A stretch of DNA of 64,000 nt, from positions 1-64,000 of the forward strand of contig JAJIRX010000621.1 in assembly GCA_023853785.1 (NCBI GenBank), in the 5' to 3' direction. Each line of letters starts with the position of its first letter. Position 1 is the stretch's first letter. The translations under genes and the position numbers were made by a program. The stretch comes from Psilocybe azurescens (lineage: Eukaryota; Basidiomycota; Agaricomycetes; Agaricales; Agrocybaceae). The notes beneath the pieces are model-generated. The model was not told the origin of the DNA, ran no database searches, and saw only the letters and a list, made by a program, of their open reading frames with translations. Of this stretch, positions 37,130 to 48,173 are shown piece by piece.

Positions 37130-37690
37130 TCGTTGTTGTGGTGGCCGTCGTACACGCTGTGGTAGCCTTCGTACACGTCGTGGTGGCCTTCGTACGCGTC
37201 CGGCGTGTCCGTACGTTGTGCTGTCGTGTCCGCTGCGTCTGTCATACGCGTTGTCGTCGTCGTTGTAGCTGTCGTACACGTTGTCGTCGTCGTCGTACAC
37301 GTCGCTGTCGTCGTCGTGGCTGTCGTACGCGTCGTGGCTGTCGTACGCGTCGTGGCTGTCGTACGCGTCGTGGCTGTCGTACACGTCGTTGTCGTTGTCG
37401 TGGCCGTCGTACGCGTCGTCGTCGTCGTCGTACACGTCGTTGTCGTTGTCGTGGCCGTCGTACGCGTCGTCGTCGTCGTCGTGGCCGTCGTATGCGTCGT
37501 GGTCGTGGCCGTCGTACACGTCGTGGTCGTGGTCGTCGTGGCCGTTGTCGTCGTTGTCGCGGCCGTTGTACGCGTCGTCGTCATGGTCTGCGTACGCGTT
37601 GGTGTCGTCGTCCGTACGCGTCCTGCGTGCCGTCGTACCCATCGTTGTACGTACCGTACGTACCCGTCGTTGTCGTTGTCGTCGGCCTAC
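37130..37690. repeat. GC-rich trinucleotide-biased repeat block of element A
   Basis: Irregular repeats of GTCGTCGTACACGTCGT and GTGGCTGTCGTACGC units. On the minus strand they encode Asp/Tyr/His-rich peptides (units such as AYDSHD) in a 277-codon frame (36896-37729) that ends in a Phe-rich hydrophobic tail from the neighbouring pyrimidine tract. The plus strand is also open, so the frames may simply reflect composition. Confidence 0.7.
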
Positions 37691-38165
37691 ACGAAAAAGA
37701 GAGGGGGGAGCGGTTAATGGCGGCGGCATGCGGAATTCGCGACTTACCTGGGGTCGCGACCTCGTTCCTCATTCGCATCGCATCGCCTCGTTCCCCCTCG
37801 TTCCGCATTCGCCTCGCCTCGTTCCTCGTTCTCCACCCGCCTTGTTCCGTCTCGTTCCGTACTCACCTCCCTTCGTTCGCGGGTGTCCTTCTGTTCTTCG
37901 TCGGTCTCGGTTCGTTGCGATGCGATGCGTGTCGGGTCGGGTTGGCATGGGCCTGGCTCCGACCGACGACGGCGAGGTGGGGGGCACGCACGACGGCGGC
38001 AGCGGGGTGGTGGTGGTCGGAGGAAGAGGTGGGGTGGTGGAAATAATAAACAGACCGACGTGGCATCAATAAGTCACATACGTGACGTTATTTGTCACTT
38101 GCCGAGAAATGCCGAGTAAATAGCCGTATTGGTATGTAGGCCATCAAAATTTGATGAATTACAAA

Positions 38166-38239
38166 GGCTCTATAGCTTAGTTGGTTTAACGTCAGTGTGC
38201 GGCATTCTCGGATGCCCGAGTTCAATTCCTATTGGTGCT
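38166..38239 (+). ncRNA. tRNA-like Pol III unit in element A
   Basis: An A-box match TAGCTTAGTTGG (38173-38184), a B-box match GTTCAATTCC (38220-38229) and a T-run terminator from 38239 are spaced as in a tRNA gene. An anticodon-arm-like hairpin pairs GGCAT (38201-38205) with ATGCC (38212-38216) around a 6 nt loop. The acceptor ends do not pair, so it is not a functional tRNA. A homologous unit occurs in element B. Confidence 0.65.
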
Positions 38240-38617
38240 TTTTTTTTTTACATTATAATAAAATATAAATAAAATCTGGGGATCATCCTCCACCTGGAGT
38301 CCATTAGAAATTGACCCTGAAATAGTGTATTAATGCTGATATACATGCTTCTTGAGTCAAATCCATATGGAATCCATATGGAGGATGTGAGACTCAGATG
38401 AAGTTCCACATGGAGTCCACATGGAATTCCACATCCTCCACATTGGCCCACATGGAGGATGAGCGGATTCCAGCTGGACTCCAGGTGGAGCTCTCCACCT
38501 CTAAATGGCTGGTACACCTGCCAAAAAAAAAGTCACCAAACTCCATGTGGACTCCACCAACTCCGGCATGGAGTTGGTGGACTCCACCCGGAATATATGG
38601 GTGAGGGTAAAGACCTC

Positions 38618-39097
38618 GTTCGCGGCCTCTTAGACCTTGGCCAACGACAAGGATTTTGCCCGCCCTCCCTCGCCATACCTGTGAATCTAATTACTGCTGC
38701 CCTGACGTGAAATTGGCGATGCTGCAGTAGTGAGCACTCTACCCATAATTTTAGTGCATGCACAGTCTCATCAAGCTCATAGATGGAGGATGTTGCTCCC
38801 CGAATACCTACTGTGTTCTCGCTTCCAATGGAAAAATTGGATGCTGCCCGGATGGCAAAGTTTGTTCTGGACCTGCGTGAGATCCCTTGTCGATGACGTT
38901 CACTATGCGTAGGTGCTTCACCCTTTCAAAGTTGCTTGGATGCGGCTCAACACTGTTCGTATCGACAGATACTACAACGACTCGGACAGCTGGAATAATG
39001 CCATAACATATCATCGAACCAGCCCGTATTCTCTCTCATCTCCTTCGATTCAAGTAACCTTTCTATTCCTATTCTCGATCTCCTTGTCATTTCTAGT
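38618..39097 (+). pseudogene. Broken paralogue of the cysteine-rich secreted protein
   Basis: Aligns with the 29191-29978 gene from GRGLLDLAKRQGFC onward: LLDLGQRQGFCP, then in another frame CESNYCCPD, a matching intron near 38711-38759, PNTYCVLASNGKIGCCPDGK, a stop in place of the VG after SGP (near 38876), and the same 60 bp second intron. The signal peptide and first 40 codons are missing; the homology begins exactly where element A ends. A hydrophobic C-terminal segment (FLFLFSISLSFLV) is still readable. Damage: 5' loss, a frameshift near 38680 and a nonsense codon. Confidence 0.7.
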
Positions 39098-39164
39098 ATG
39101 AAGTTTTGAATAAAATCTGTAGTAGTCTAGTTGATTTGATTCGTGCATATTTATGCATACTCGA

Positions 39165-39450
39165 TTGTCGCTTGTTTACTCTGCTTGGCATTGTGTGTAA
39201 CTTGAAATTTGAACTATGCGTCCTCTTCATCTTACCTCGGTGAAAAATACACCCTTCCAAGCCACCTTAGATTGTGCCACTGGGTATATTTTTTCCTCGA
39301 TCCGGTGCTCTTGTTTAACCAGATCATGTTCCAAGCCTATACATAGCCTCGTGCATCGTAGAAGAAATTAGCTTTGGACTATGGCGGTAGGGATGATTGA
39401 ACAGTGAATTACCATTTAAGTGAATATTCATTCTATCTAAGTGCAAAACG
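39165..39450 (+). repeat. Dispersed repeat, copy 2
   Basis: Homologous to 28510-28800 in the same orientation. It sits just beyond the 3' end of the broken cysteine-rich paralogue, as copy 1 sits beyond the 3' end of the intact gene. The genes are inverted relative to each other while the repeats are not. Confidence 0.5.
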
Positions 39451-39560
39451 GTAGACTTTAAAAAAAAAACGGACGTGCGCCTGTGTTTACCATAAACAAC
39501 CAGATATGGTATACTCCACGAAACCATGACGCAACATGGGGCATACGGAAATGTGCGTGG

Positions 39561-39609
39561 CAGGTTGCGTGCTTGCGTGCTTGCGTGCATTTGCGTGCCA
39601 CGCAACCTG
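39561..39609. repeat. Inverted repeat with GCGTGC-rich loop
   Basis: A perfect 11 bp inverted repeat, CAGGTTGCGTG (39561-39571) and CACGCAACCTG (39599-39609), encloses direct repeats of TTGCGTGC. It could form a cruciform or RNA hairpin. Role unknown. Confidence 0.5.
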
Positions 39610-40956
39610 GACTTAGTACATGCATTTGAGTGTATAGTTGGATTATTTTTATGAATAATATTAATGTTGCCCTCCATTTACTGTTGATTACTGAGACTTG
39701 ACTTGGATTTGCATAAGTCCGTGCTTTCTGACACCTTTCCGTGTTGAAGTTGGTTCTATATGGGGCTCATTTAATTACTGTGTCCCACCTACTCTTAATA
39801 AAAAATTTCTTGTAATGCACTCAATATCGCTGCCATGTGTGCAGTTCAACTTAGGGAAAACAGATACTACTATAGTTTGTGCACCTTCTTAGTAACTTTG
39901 TAGTGACTCAACACCGTATGAGTTGAGTATGAGTCACAATTGTAATCGTGTGACATCAGTACTCAATCATCGGAGCACAACCTAAACAACACACATACTG
40001 ATGTTACACTGTACTATAGTATATGATACAAAGTACAGTTACAATGTAGCATTCCATATGGATTCAATAATTCCTCTGAGCCGCCCCAATGTACCATACC
40101 TTTAAATGGCAATCCACACTGTACCATATTGTATGGGCCGGTGAATGGAGGAATCTGACCACTTGATGGATACATACCCCATATATCCATCGCATGTCAG
40201 GATTACTCTGGCCAGGATGTGGTTTGCACATTCTGCGGGTCGGGTCAGGACTGGGTCGGACGCCCGGCTTTCTGGCTTTATTTTCCATTATGGGCTGAAT
40301 TGCACTAAATTCTCAATATGCATGAAATTATACCATCTCTGCCTCCCATTCGGTCAAAATTTGAAAATGCGTCAAGCAAAAAGCCATGTCCGACCCGTGC
40401 CCAACCCGGAATGTTTACTTGCGTGTGCAATACCTGAGAATGCATGACACATGACATTGTATTGACGGGTCGGGATGGACGCGGCACGGAGCGGATACCG
40501 GAACATTAGCGGACATAGCATTTCTCACTTAAAGCTAGTGGCACTGAATGTCATGCTTCAAAACTCAAGACCAGATGTCGGGTCGGGCACGGAGCGGACA
40601 CGGCCATCTCTTCCCACGTGTTTCAAATACCCGTTTGTGCGAAGGCAAAAATGAGAGTTACCTTTGTCATTCATGCTCAGGTACTTTGGATGAGAATTCA
40701 CTTCCTAGGGTGGATACAAAATTGGCATGGTAATTTTACTACTGTCTTCAATGAATAAAAAATACACATCATGTTAAGGTAGAAAGGAACGGCAAGGCAG
40801 TGTGCGGTGTTATCAAAGAGGACGGAAAGTACAAATGTTGTGTCCGACCCGAATCCGGCACGGCAGCATTCCGAAATCACAGGTGGGTTTAAAGCACCTT
40901 GATTCCATTGAGTCGCTGGCAAGAGTATTCTCCTTATATGAGATACATTCATTCCA
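39610..40956. other. Intergenic, with GGGTCGG-type GC motifs
   Basis: No gene is supported. The stretch contains several related GC motifs, such as GGGTCGGG near 40466 and 40578 and GGCACGGAGCGGA near 40479 and 40587, which also recur in introns and gaps of the KDZ cluster to the right. Confidence 0.3.
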
Positions 40957-41831
40957 TTACACACCAAAAAAAAGATAAAAAGGGTATTCAACTATTCGTA
41001 GATAATCCGGGCCTTGCCTTTGCCTTTGCCTTTGCCCTTGCCCTTGCTTTTGCCCCGATCTATCGTATTGCAGAGCACCAGTCGCGTCCTGCCCTGACTG
41101 TGCCATCACCGATCTTTCAATACCGACATCCCTATCCACTGCATTCGTGTCGGTATGTGCATTATCCCGATATTTTCTTTCAAATTCAATCAAAGCATTT
41201 TGCATGCGCTGGGACTCGTTAGCAAGACCCTTCTTGTGAAGGTCCACTGCTTTCAGCTTAGTGACTTCGGCCAGATACAAGCGATTTGCCGTGTCCTTGT
41301 AGGAGGCTCCGAGCCGGTTCGTAGCCGCAATGACTTCGGCATGAATATTGAGGCGCTCTCGTTACTCAAATCCTTATAAAGTGAAATTAATACTGACAAA
41401 ATACTGATATGAGACTTACGGGATTTGGAGGAACCTTGATGTGCTCCTCCGCAATTTCAACGAACGGCCGACTATGCACCTGAGAGCTCTAATGAAACCA
41501 TATATATGTTAGCATCGGACTGAATCGACCCCGGTCCCAGTCCCAATCCCGGTCCCGGTCCCGGAACGAAGTGTATGTAAATACAGCATCAGAGCGGCAC
41601 GGCATCGGAACGCCAACGGGGTGGGCCAAAGACATGTTGAACACAAATGTACTGACTTTGCGTTCCGCTATGGTGGTCTCCATTTCTTTTTTCACGATGT
41701 GTGTGAAAGGACTGGAGGAGGTCGGGAAGAATAAATTGTGGGACAAGATATCCATCTTTCCTTTGTGCTGACTGGGGGATCAGAGCATAGCCCTCTGGGA
41801 CTGCAGATGTGTGTGTCTCGGGATTAGGCAT
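40957..41831 (-). CDS. KDZ-cluster gene 1, function unknown
   Basis: It starts with MPNPETHTSAVPEGYALIPQ at 41831 and reads through QFILPDLLQSFHTH. A frame change near 41700 is needed to continue with KKEMETTIAERKVSTFVFNM. An intron covers a CGGTCCC-type repeat (about 41490-41590), and the last exons carry HAEVIAATNRLGASYKDT and LTKLKAVDLHKK-like helices rich in Lys/Glu/Gln, then a Gln/Arg-rich repeat tail. No domain is recognised. It is divergent from the next gene and is probably cargo or an accessory gene of the KDZ element. Confidence 0.4.
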
Positions 41832-42039
41832 GGTGGTTGAAAAGTAAGTCAGCGATCCGGACACTGAGTGTTTAGGGGCTACAACGCGTGTGTGGCGGCA
41901 GTATTGACATCTATTTGGCAGGTTGATGTTTACCATCACTTTATTTTTGCACTCTTCAATTACCGTAACTTCCCTGTGCCGATCCGCCAATTTTCGCGTC
42001 CAGAACCCGCCCTCCCGCTTATCACTTTCAAGACAAAAC

Positions 42040-44673
42040 ATGTCCAACAACACGATCTTCGCAAATTCCGATAGCCTAATTGGCGCTATGTTGCACCTCG
42101 ACGATTTGTTCCAGAAAGGCGTGAACAACGGCAATATCGTGGAGGTTCTGAAATCACAGAAGAAAGGTTTGGTAAGTACATTTGTCGCATTGGCGACCAA
42201 TATTTTGACCAAAGATATAGAGAAATGTATTGACGGCCAAAGAGGACGGTCTTTTCAAGGAGACATTTGCTGCCCACGGCAACCTCTTCTTCTGGACTCT
42301 GTTGTACGATTACTACAGCGTGTTCAAGAACCCAGATTTCAACCCGGGCGGAATTTGCGGCAAAATACAAGAAAAGTTGCGCTGAACAGAGGGAACTGCA
42401 CACAACAACTGCACGCTGGCAGAAGGGGAGTGACGCCCGGAGGCGGCAAGGAGAGTGATAAGAGAGAGGAGGAAACAGTTCGGTCAGGTGAGATAACTCA
42501 AGGAGGAGCGGGAGTTGGGAAGGATCGGGGCTCAGCGAGACAGGACGTCAGACTGAGCACGGATACAGGAAAGAGGGGTGAGCGCGAGATGGCAGGTCCG
42601 GCTGCCGTCCCGGTCCAGGGTCGCCCTCGCCCCTCAGCGCCACGCAGGTAATGCAAATAAATACCAACCCAGTCAAAGCCATGGCACATGGGCCAGGACC
42701 ACAGGAGGCCTCAGGATCTAAGGGGCGACCACAGCTCCAGAAAATGTCTGGGTCAAAGCCCCGAGCAAAACCAAAGCCCACACAGGTCCGGGATGCTATC
42801 CCGGACCTGTCAACCGGTATGGGTCATCACTTACTAGCATTGCAGATGTTTGATGTGCCCGAACCAGCGTCGACACATACATTCCGCCACATAGTGCCCC
42901 CGCCTCCTCCAACGACCTCCCAACAAATCTGTCCCCCTCCATTGAGCTGTCCAGGATGACGATCACACCGCAAGCAAAAAGGCATCGCGAGCGCTTCATC
43001 CAGTGGCAGAGGACGCTGAAATGGACGACGGCACAGACTCCGATCGGCACAATCATTCCGCGTGCAACAAGCCGGCAACAGACATGGCCCTAGCGAAAAA
43101 GCGCAAGAGGTCCGCCGAGCCAGTGGACGACGGCGACGATGACGACAAAGACGATGATGCTGAAGGTGAAGACGAAGATGAAGAAGAATCTACTGACGGC
43201 GATGGCGACGATGGCGACGACGATCCTCGTTTCACGAAGGCGCTCCCCGGATCCCAAAGACAGATTGGCATGGCAAACTGGCCAACGCGTCCAGCCCCCA
43301 AACGCTCTAATCGCGCCTACGCTGGTGACGTACCTGCGGTGCAAGAGGAAAAAACTGGAATGCGTGCAGGTAGAAGGTCGTAAGAGCGGTGGGTCATGTT
43401 ATTACTGCGCCCTGTCTCATATGGCATGTCAGACGGAAGACGACAAAGAAGGCAAGAAGGGAAAGGGGAAGGGGAAGGGGAAGGGGAAGGCAACAAAAGC
43501 AGAAGGGAAGGCGACTGCGCAAATGCTGGCCGCAAAGAGGGCAAGGATGGATGAAATGTCCGGGAGCGCTTTCAACCCAGCCTTCAGCGGGTAAGTGATT
43601 TTTTTCTTCGTATACCAGTGATAAAGCTAAATAGTATTCAGATATCACTTTGGAGGACATTGAGCGCTGGAGAGCTTTGGACGAAATTGTCCCGCCGGCT
43701 GGAAGATAGGATAGAGAAGTTGGAGGAGGTGGTGGCCGGTCAAAAAGGGCAATGGACAAGGCTCGTGAGCAGCTCCGCAAAAACACAGAGGTCATCCAAA
43801 AATTCGACGACAAAATAGGGGACTTATGCAATGTGGTCGCTGATCTGGAGGGTCGTGTAGCCAGGCTACAAAGACAACCTCCTTCGGCTTGGACTGCATT
43901 GACCTCAAGTGCCGCTATTTCGGGCTCTGGAACAATTGCCGATGGCGCTGGAGACCGCTGTCCCCTACCATGCGCCCCCTCGTTCGCTGCCGATCGCTAT
44001 GCCAGCACCTCACAACGTCAGAGCACGATTCAGCCGGCACACCAAGCAGAGGTAGAATCGTCGGAAGGATCAACCGCAAATATTGCCGCTTCCGCTGCCG
44101 GTGTCCGCGCCGCTTCCGCTGCCGGTGTCCGCGCCGCTTCCGCCCCTCATTCCCGCAATCCCTCTCGTCCCCGCCGCGAATTGCCTACTGTCGCAATGGA
44201 CATCGCTGCCGCAGCCTCCCACATTTCTTCCGGGCCACATGTTCCACCGGAATCCGTCACTCCAGCACAGAACCCTGACTCGTACCTTCACCGTAAGTTT
44301 GATCCCAACCATCCAAGTCATGGCTGTATTTATCACAATGTCACTGGCGCCCGTCATTTGGCGCTACAATTCAGGTCCCTCTACCGTGGCCACTCCAGCA
44401 ATCGAGGACATCGACATGGAGCAACAACAAGCTTCACTGCCGGCAGCAACATCGGCGAGCGACCAAATGCAAACGGAGGACGATCTGCAGCTGGAGTCTC
44501 CCCCTCGTGCACAACGGAGCACACCGACACAGTCGTCTGCAAGTTCACAGCCGTTGCTTCCAGTGGCGACCTCCAGCTCTGAGGGCTATCGCTCTCGGCC
44601 CCCATATGTGTCTGGCTTCGGGCGCCCGACTCCGCCCCATCTACGTCTACCAGCAATTCTCAGCCCGTGGTAG
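42040..44673 (+). CDS. KDZ-cluster gene 2, cysteine-cluster and coiled-coil protein, frame-damaged
   Basis: It starts MSNNTIFANSDSLIGAMLHL at 42040. After a short intron (about 42174-42222) it continues AHGNLFFWTLLYDYYSVFKN. Later segments are a very acidic stretch (43090-43220), a cysteine cluster TYLRCKRKKLECVQVEGRK followed by CYYCALSHMAC (about 43330-43435), a GKGKGK basic tract, an intron near 43590-43640, and a predicted coiled coil (DRIEKLEEVVAG and REQLRKNTEVIQKFDDKIG). A Ser/Ala/Pro-rich tail with a short duplication (AASAAGVR) follows. The cysteine cluster with its basic tract is reminiscent of fungal Zn2Cys6 DNA-binding regions, but spacing differs. Frame breaks near 43300, 43700 and 43740 make this copy doubtful as a functional gene. 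Confidence 0.45.
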
Positions 44674-44987
44674 TTATCATGAGGAGGCCCACGCCGGTGA
44701 GCCCTCTTAGCCATCGGCACGGCTTGGTCAACCACGACACGGAAGATGAGATGGATGATGAGTAGTCCGACACTTCGTGAATTTGTTCTTTGGGACGTTT
44801 TCTGCTGTCACGTTTGTTTCGGACATCATATACGCTCTCTGGTGTGGTTTCATTTGGGACGCATGCGGGCAGTTTTTTTTTGTTATATATCACACATGTA
44901 CATGCTCTCTAATTTTGTTTGTCAAATATAACAATATTTTCTTGTGCCCATCTGAAATGTGAGAGTGCATACTGTTATTCCCGCACT
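44674..44987. other. Convergent gap between KDZ-cluster genes 2 and 3
   Basis: AT-richer than the flanking genes, containing the likely 3' ends of two convergent transcripts. No gene is supported. Confidence 0.3.
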
Positions 44988-47979
44988 CTACGTATGCGTT
45001 TGCGCCGGGCCATTGACCTGCAATTTGTTGGACTCGGATTCTAGTAATGCCAATGTATCTGAAGTCCGGACTGTCCTCTTCGCAGAAGTGGCAGCAGGCA
45101 ATCTGTTCAAGTCCTCAGTGCTGAGACCAATAGCGGTGGTCATTACACTACCATGCAATTCTTGTTGGAAAAGTCGTTGTGTAGGTGTTTCAGAGGAGAT
45201 TTGAGGTGCAACATCGGCATTGGCCCCGGAGTCTGCCCCGGACGACACGCAGACTCCGATGTTAACAGGTAAGTCTTCATTGTCGAGACGCAATTCTTGC
45301 TGGCAAAGTCGTTGTGTAGGTATTTCGGCCGGGTGCATGGGGTCCGATATCGGCACCGGATTCCGCGCCGATTGACGATTTGCCGATAACGTTGAATAAG
45401 TCAGACATTTGAACATCTGTGGAAACGGATGAAGATTGAATGGTTGCCAAAGTTTTCGACTTTTCTTTTTTTTTCTTGGGGGTTCGATTTGAGACATGAT
45501 ATGCATCAATGGGGAGTTACCATTGTCTGCATCCAGTGTCACTCTGTGTTGATCATAGTCCTGACCGGACAATTGCGTGGCAATGTTGTTCGAAAAGGCG
45601 TAGGTATTGTCATTTAAATGCGGCAAGAAGGCTTGGGTCTGCGCATTCTGAAGCTGGTAGTTGTTGGAGTGGTTGTTACCAAACATTGTCTGACTGTTGT
45701 AAAACATGTTTTGGCTGTCACTGAAACTTCTGATATACGCCATGTCATCAAGTCCGTCATCGGGATCGGCATTCAGAGGTCCCAGTGTTTCGGCATTGGA
45801 TGGCCCAGCGGCAAAAGGATGTGCGACTGTTAGGCTGGCATTGTAGCTTAAGTCAGGGTAAGGTCCCACATTGGTGCCCCAGTCCCATGAATTCAGATGT
45901 TCGTGCCCATCATGGACATCGTTGAGCCGGATTAGCCTGTGGCAAATGAAGGAGTGTGGCTGGTGCAGCTAAAAACTCCGGAGCCCCTTGATCAATATCG
46001 TTCAGAACTTCCGAGTCCGGTCCAATAGCCTTTTCTTTGCCTTTATCGACAACGGGGCATATGGGTGCCGGCATGTCCACATCGGAGTCCGGGCGGGACT
46101 CATTTGCAAGAGAATATCTCCGATCACAAAAACATATTGCCCATCCGTATTCTGAGCTTTGCTTTTGCCTTTATCGACAACGGGGCATATGGGTGCCGGC
46201 ATGTCCACATCGGAGTCCGGGGCGGGACTCATTTGCAAGAGAATATCTCCGATCACAAAAACATATTGCCCATCCGTATTCTGAGCTTTGCTTTTGCCTT
46301 TCTTTTTGTTGGAATTTGTATGCTTTTTTGTGCCTGAAGCCGGAACCATGTCGGGATCGGACTCGGGCCGGACTCCTCTTGACCGCTCTCGTCCAGATAA
46401 TGTGTACGGATAGGTTCGTAACCTTTTGTTTGGCGTTGACCATTGAAAAGCCAAACACATGGTTTATGGGATGTGTTTCCTGTCGCCCGAAAATGTGGTC
46501 TATCAGTGATATTATGTTGGGCAAACTCAGGTCGCGAGGGTCTTTGATTGTGAATCCACTGGGAAGATATTCCGGTAATACGAACTGAGCCTGATTTTCC
46601 TGTAGTTGTTTGTACGGGACATGTTTGCTTCGGCCGTTCGTTGCCAGCTCTATTCATATTTTCAGTTCAGAAATGCTGGCTAAGCTATGAGGTGGACAAA
46701 CTGTAATGTTTCGCAAAGTATTTCTGAATCATCTCATTGAGTTCTTTCTTGACAGGCAGGTTGCCTGACTTTGTGTCCAATCTCTGGGGAAGGATCGGGA
46801 ATCCGTGCTGGTCGAATTGCAGATTGAGATCCTTGACATCATTGCCAGTGCCGTTCAGCGCCCATGGCGTAGGTCCAGGGTTCAAGATCTTCTTCATTTT
46901 GGTTATATATTCCATCACATAGAGCTTCATTTGGTGCACCTGAGGCCTGTATTGACTTTCAAATAGTGGAGCATCGACCTCAATAAGTTCCGCCATCTGA
47001 TCAACACTATAAAATTGTGAATAGAATGAAAAATGCTGATGCCGGGTGCGGGAGCCGGCCGGCAATTGGAGAAATTTGCTTACACCTGAACGACAAGCTT
47101 GCCTGACATGTCTGTGTATGCCACAAATGAAAGGGATAGGACCCCCATTTCGTTCCAGTGACCCTTTCGCGCTTTTTGAGAACCGTGAAATGGCTTTTTT
47201 TTTGGCCAGCCTGTGCGATACTTTGATTGAGCTGGCCCACAAAGAAGCATAGCACTGACTGTTGTCTCCTGTCATTGTTCTGATTTGCTGCAGACACAAT
47301 CTGTGCACCTTGTCTATCTAGTTGTTCCAGCTGCAGTGCTGACATGTGTTGCAGGATGTTTCCCAAAGCCTTCATACGAAAGTCAAACCAATTAGGTGTT
47401 TGAGTGGATGCGGAATTAAGTCCCATTAGACTTGCGATCTCTGCAAAAACATCATCCTTGCGTGTCTGCCATAAAACTTCTGTTCTTTTCATTGCTGCCC
47501 CTGTAATTATTGTTTCTGCAACTTTGGCTCCACGCCATGTGTTTTGCATCCAAGCGACTAGCTTCTATATAATGTTAACAGTCCCGAGAAGGCGCCCCAA
47601 ATGTATTTTTAGAACATTTAGACTTTAGCTTTCTGAATAGAATGAAACCTTGACGTACCCTTGCCTGTGTTTGTGAGTCTCCGATTTCATGACCTATACT
47701 GTCCCAGTACTGAAATATTGCAGGCAAAATGTATGTCTTTGCCACACTTTTGCATTCTTCTGCTGATTTCGACGCCAGATACCTTTTCTTTATGGGCGTC
47801 AAGCACTTTCCGCTCTTCAGAATTATACACAACTTGACGCCCGATCTGGGGCGCATGAGAAAATTGGGATTGACAGGGTTCGGGATTGGACCGATATCAT
47901 CGTTCACATGCTTGGCATCCACATCATTGGAGGATATGTTTGGTGGGGCAGGAGGTTGTTCGATAGTTGCGGAGTCCAT
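44988..47979 (-). CDS. KDZ-cluster gene 3, function unknown
   Basis: The N-terminus MDSATIEQPPAPPNISSNDV starts at 47979. Exon 1 carries a conserved-looking core (MRPRSGVKLCIILKSGKCLT, AKTYILPAIFQYWDSIG), then after an intron the helical exon at 47549-47060 (AWMQNTWRGAKVAETIITGA, WFDFRMKALGNILQHM). The next exon, at about 46990-46685, ends DLNLQFDQHGFPILPQRL...SLSTS. The downstream part to 44988 is Asn/Ser/Gln-rich and contains the duplicated block at 46035-46290; it may be a second gene (start near 45869). Divergent from the KDZ transposase, with about 200 bp between their starts, so a shared promoter is possible. No domain is recognised. Confidence 0.45.
46035..46290. repeat. Tandem duplication, 128 bp unit, two copies
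   Basis: Two adjacent copies (anchors GACAACGGGGCATATGGG at 46048 and 46176) appear identical except for one G in a G-run. The unit encodes a peptide beginning DGQYVFVIGDILLQM on the minus strand. The one-base difference puts the two copies in different frames. Confidence 0.85.
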
Positions 47980-48173
47980 ATTCGCAACAGATGCACAGTA
48001 GGCGGAACAGTCAAGAGGCGTTTAAGGGAAGGTGTAATACAATGGAAATTTTCAAAATATAATATCAAATAGAGTATCGGACATCAGTTAAACCCGGATA
48101 ACCCATCATGCGGTTATATGCAATAAATTTTCATATGCAATCTTTCAACAGACCTCTCTCTCTCTCTCTCTCA
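47980..48173. promoter_or_regulatory. Divergent promoter region between gene 3 and the KDZ transposase
   Basis: A gap of about 190 bp separates the two opposite start codons. It contains a TC dinucleotide run (48153-48171) directly before the KDZ ATG at 48174. Pyrimidine runs near start codons are common in fungal promoters. A role is inferred from position only. Confidence 0.35.

Larger units (their letters stand above)
36445..38617 (-). mobile_element. Element A: non-autonomous transposon of the GGACTCC-array family
   Basis: The left end GTGTACTTTACCTCCACCC and the right end (reverse complement) GAGGTCTTTACCCTCACCC match the two ends of element B. Subterminal arrays of a 12-mer-like unit GGTGGAGTCCAG lie at about 36480-36700 and 38285-38590. 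From the GAGGTC end inward it carries the array, a tRNA-like unit, a conserved stretch around GACCGACGTGGCATCAAT, a GC-rich leader, a codon-like GC repeat, a pyrimidine tract and AT-rich DNA. Element B has the same order in the opposite orientation. No transposase is encoded. No clean 8 bp duplication was found: the flanks are GGTAGCGG (left) and GTTCGCGG (right), and the right flank is a gene sequence absent on the left. Confidence 0.75.

Noticed and set aside
37138..38072. Several long overlapping plus-strand frames in element A
   Set aside because: Val/Arg/Ser-Tyr-rich peptides from a GTCGTC repeat; composition explains the lack of stops.
38166..38239. A functional tRNA gene
   Set aside because: Acceptor ends do not pair and the anticodon arm loop has six bases; only the Pol III boxes, the arm hairpin and the terminator fit.
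48153..48171. TC dinucleotide run as a notable satellite
   Set aside because: Short and placed just before a start codon, where pyrimidine runs are common; treated as promoter context only.
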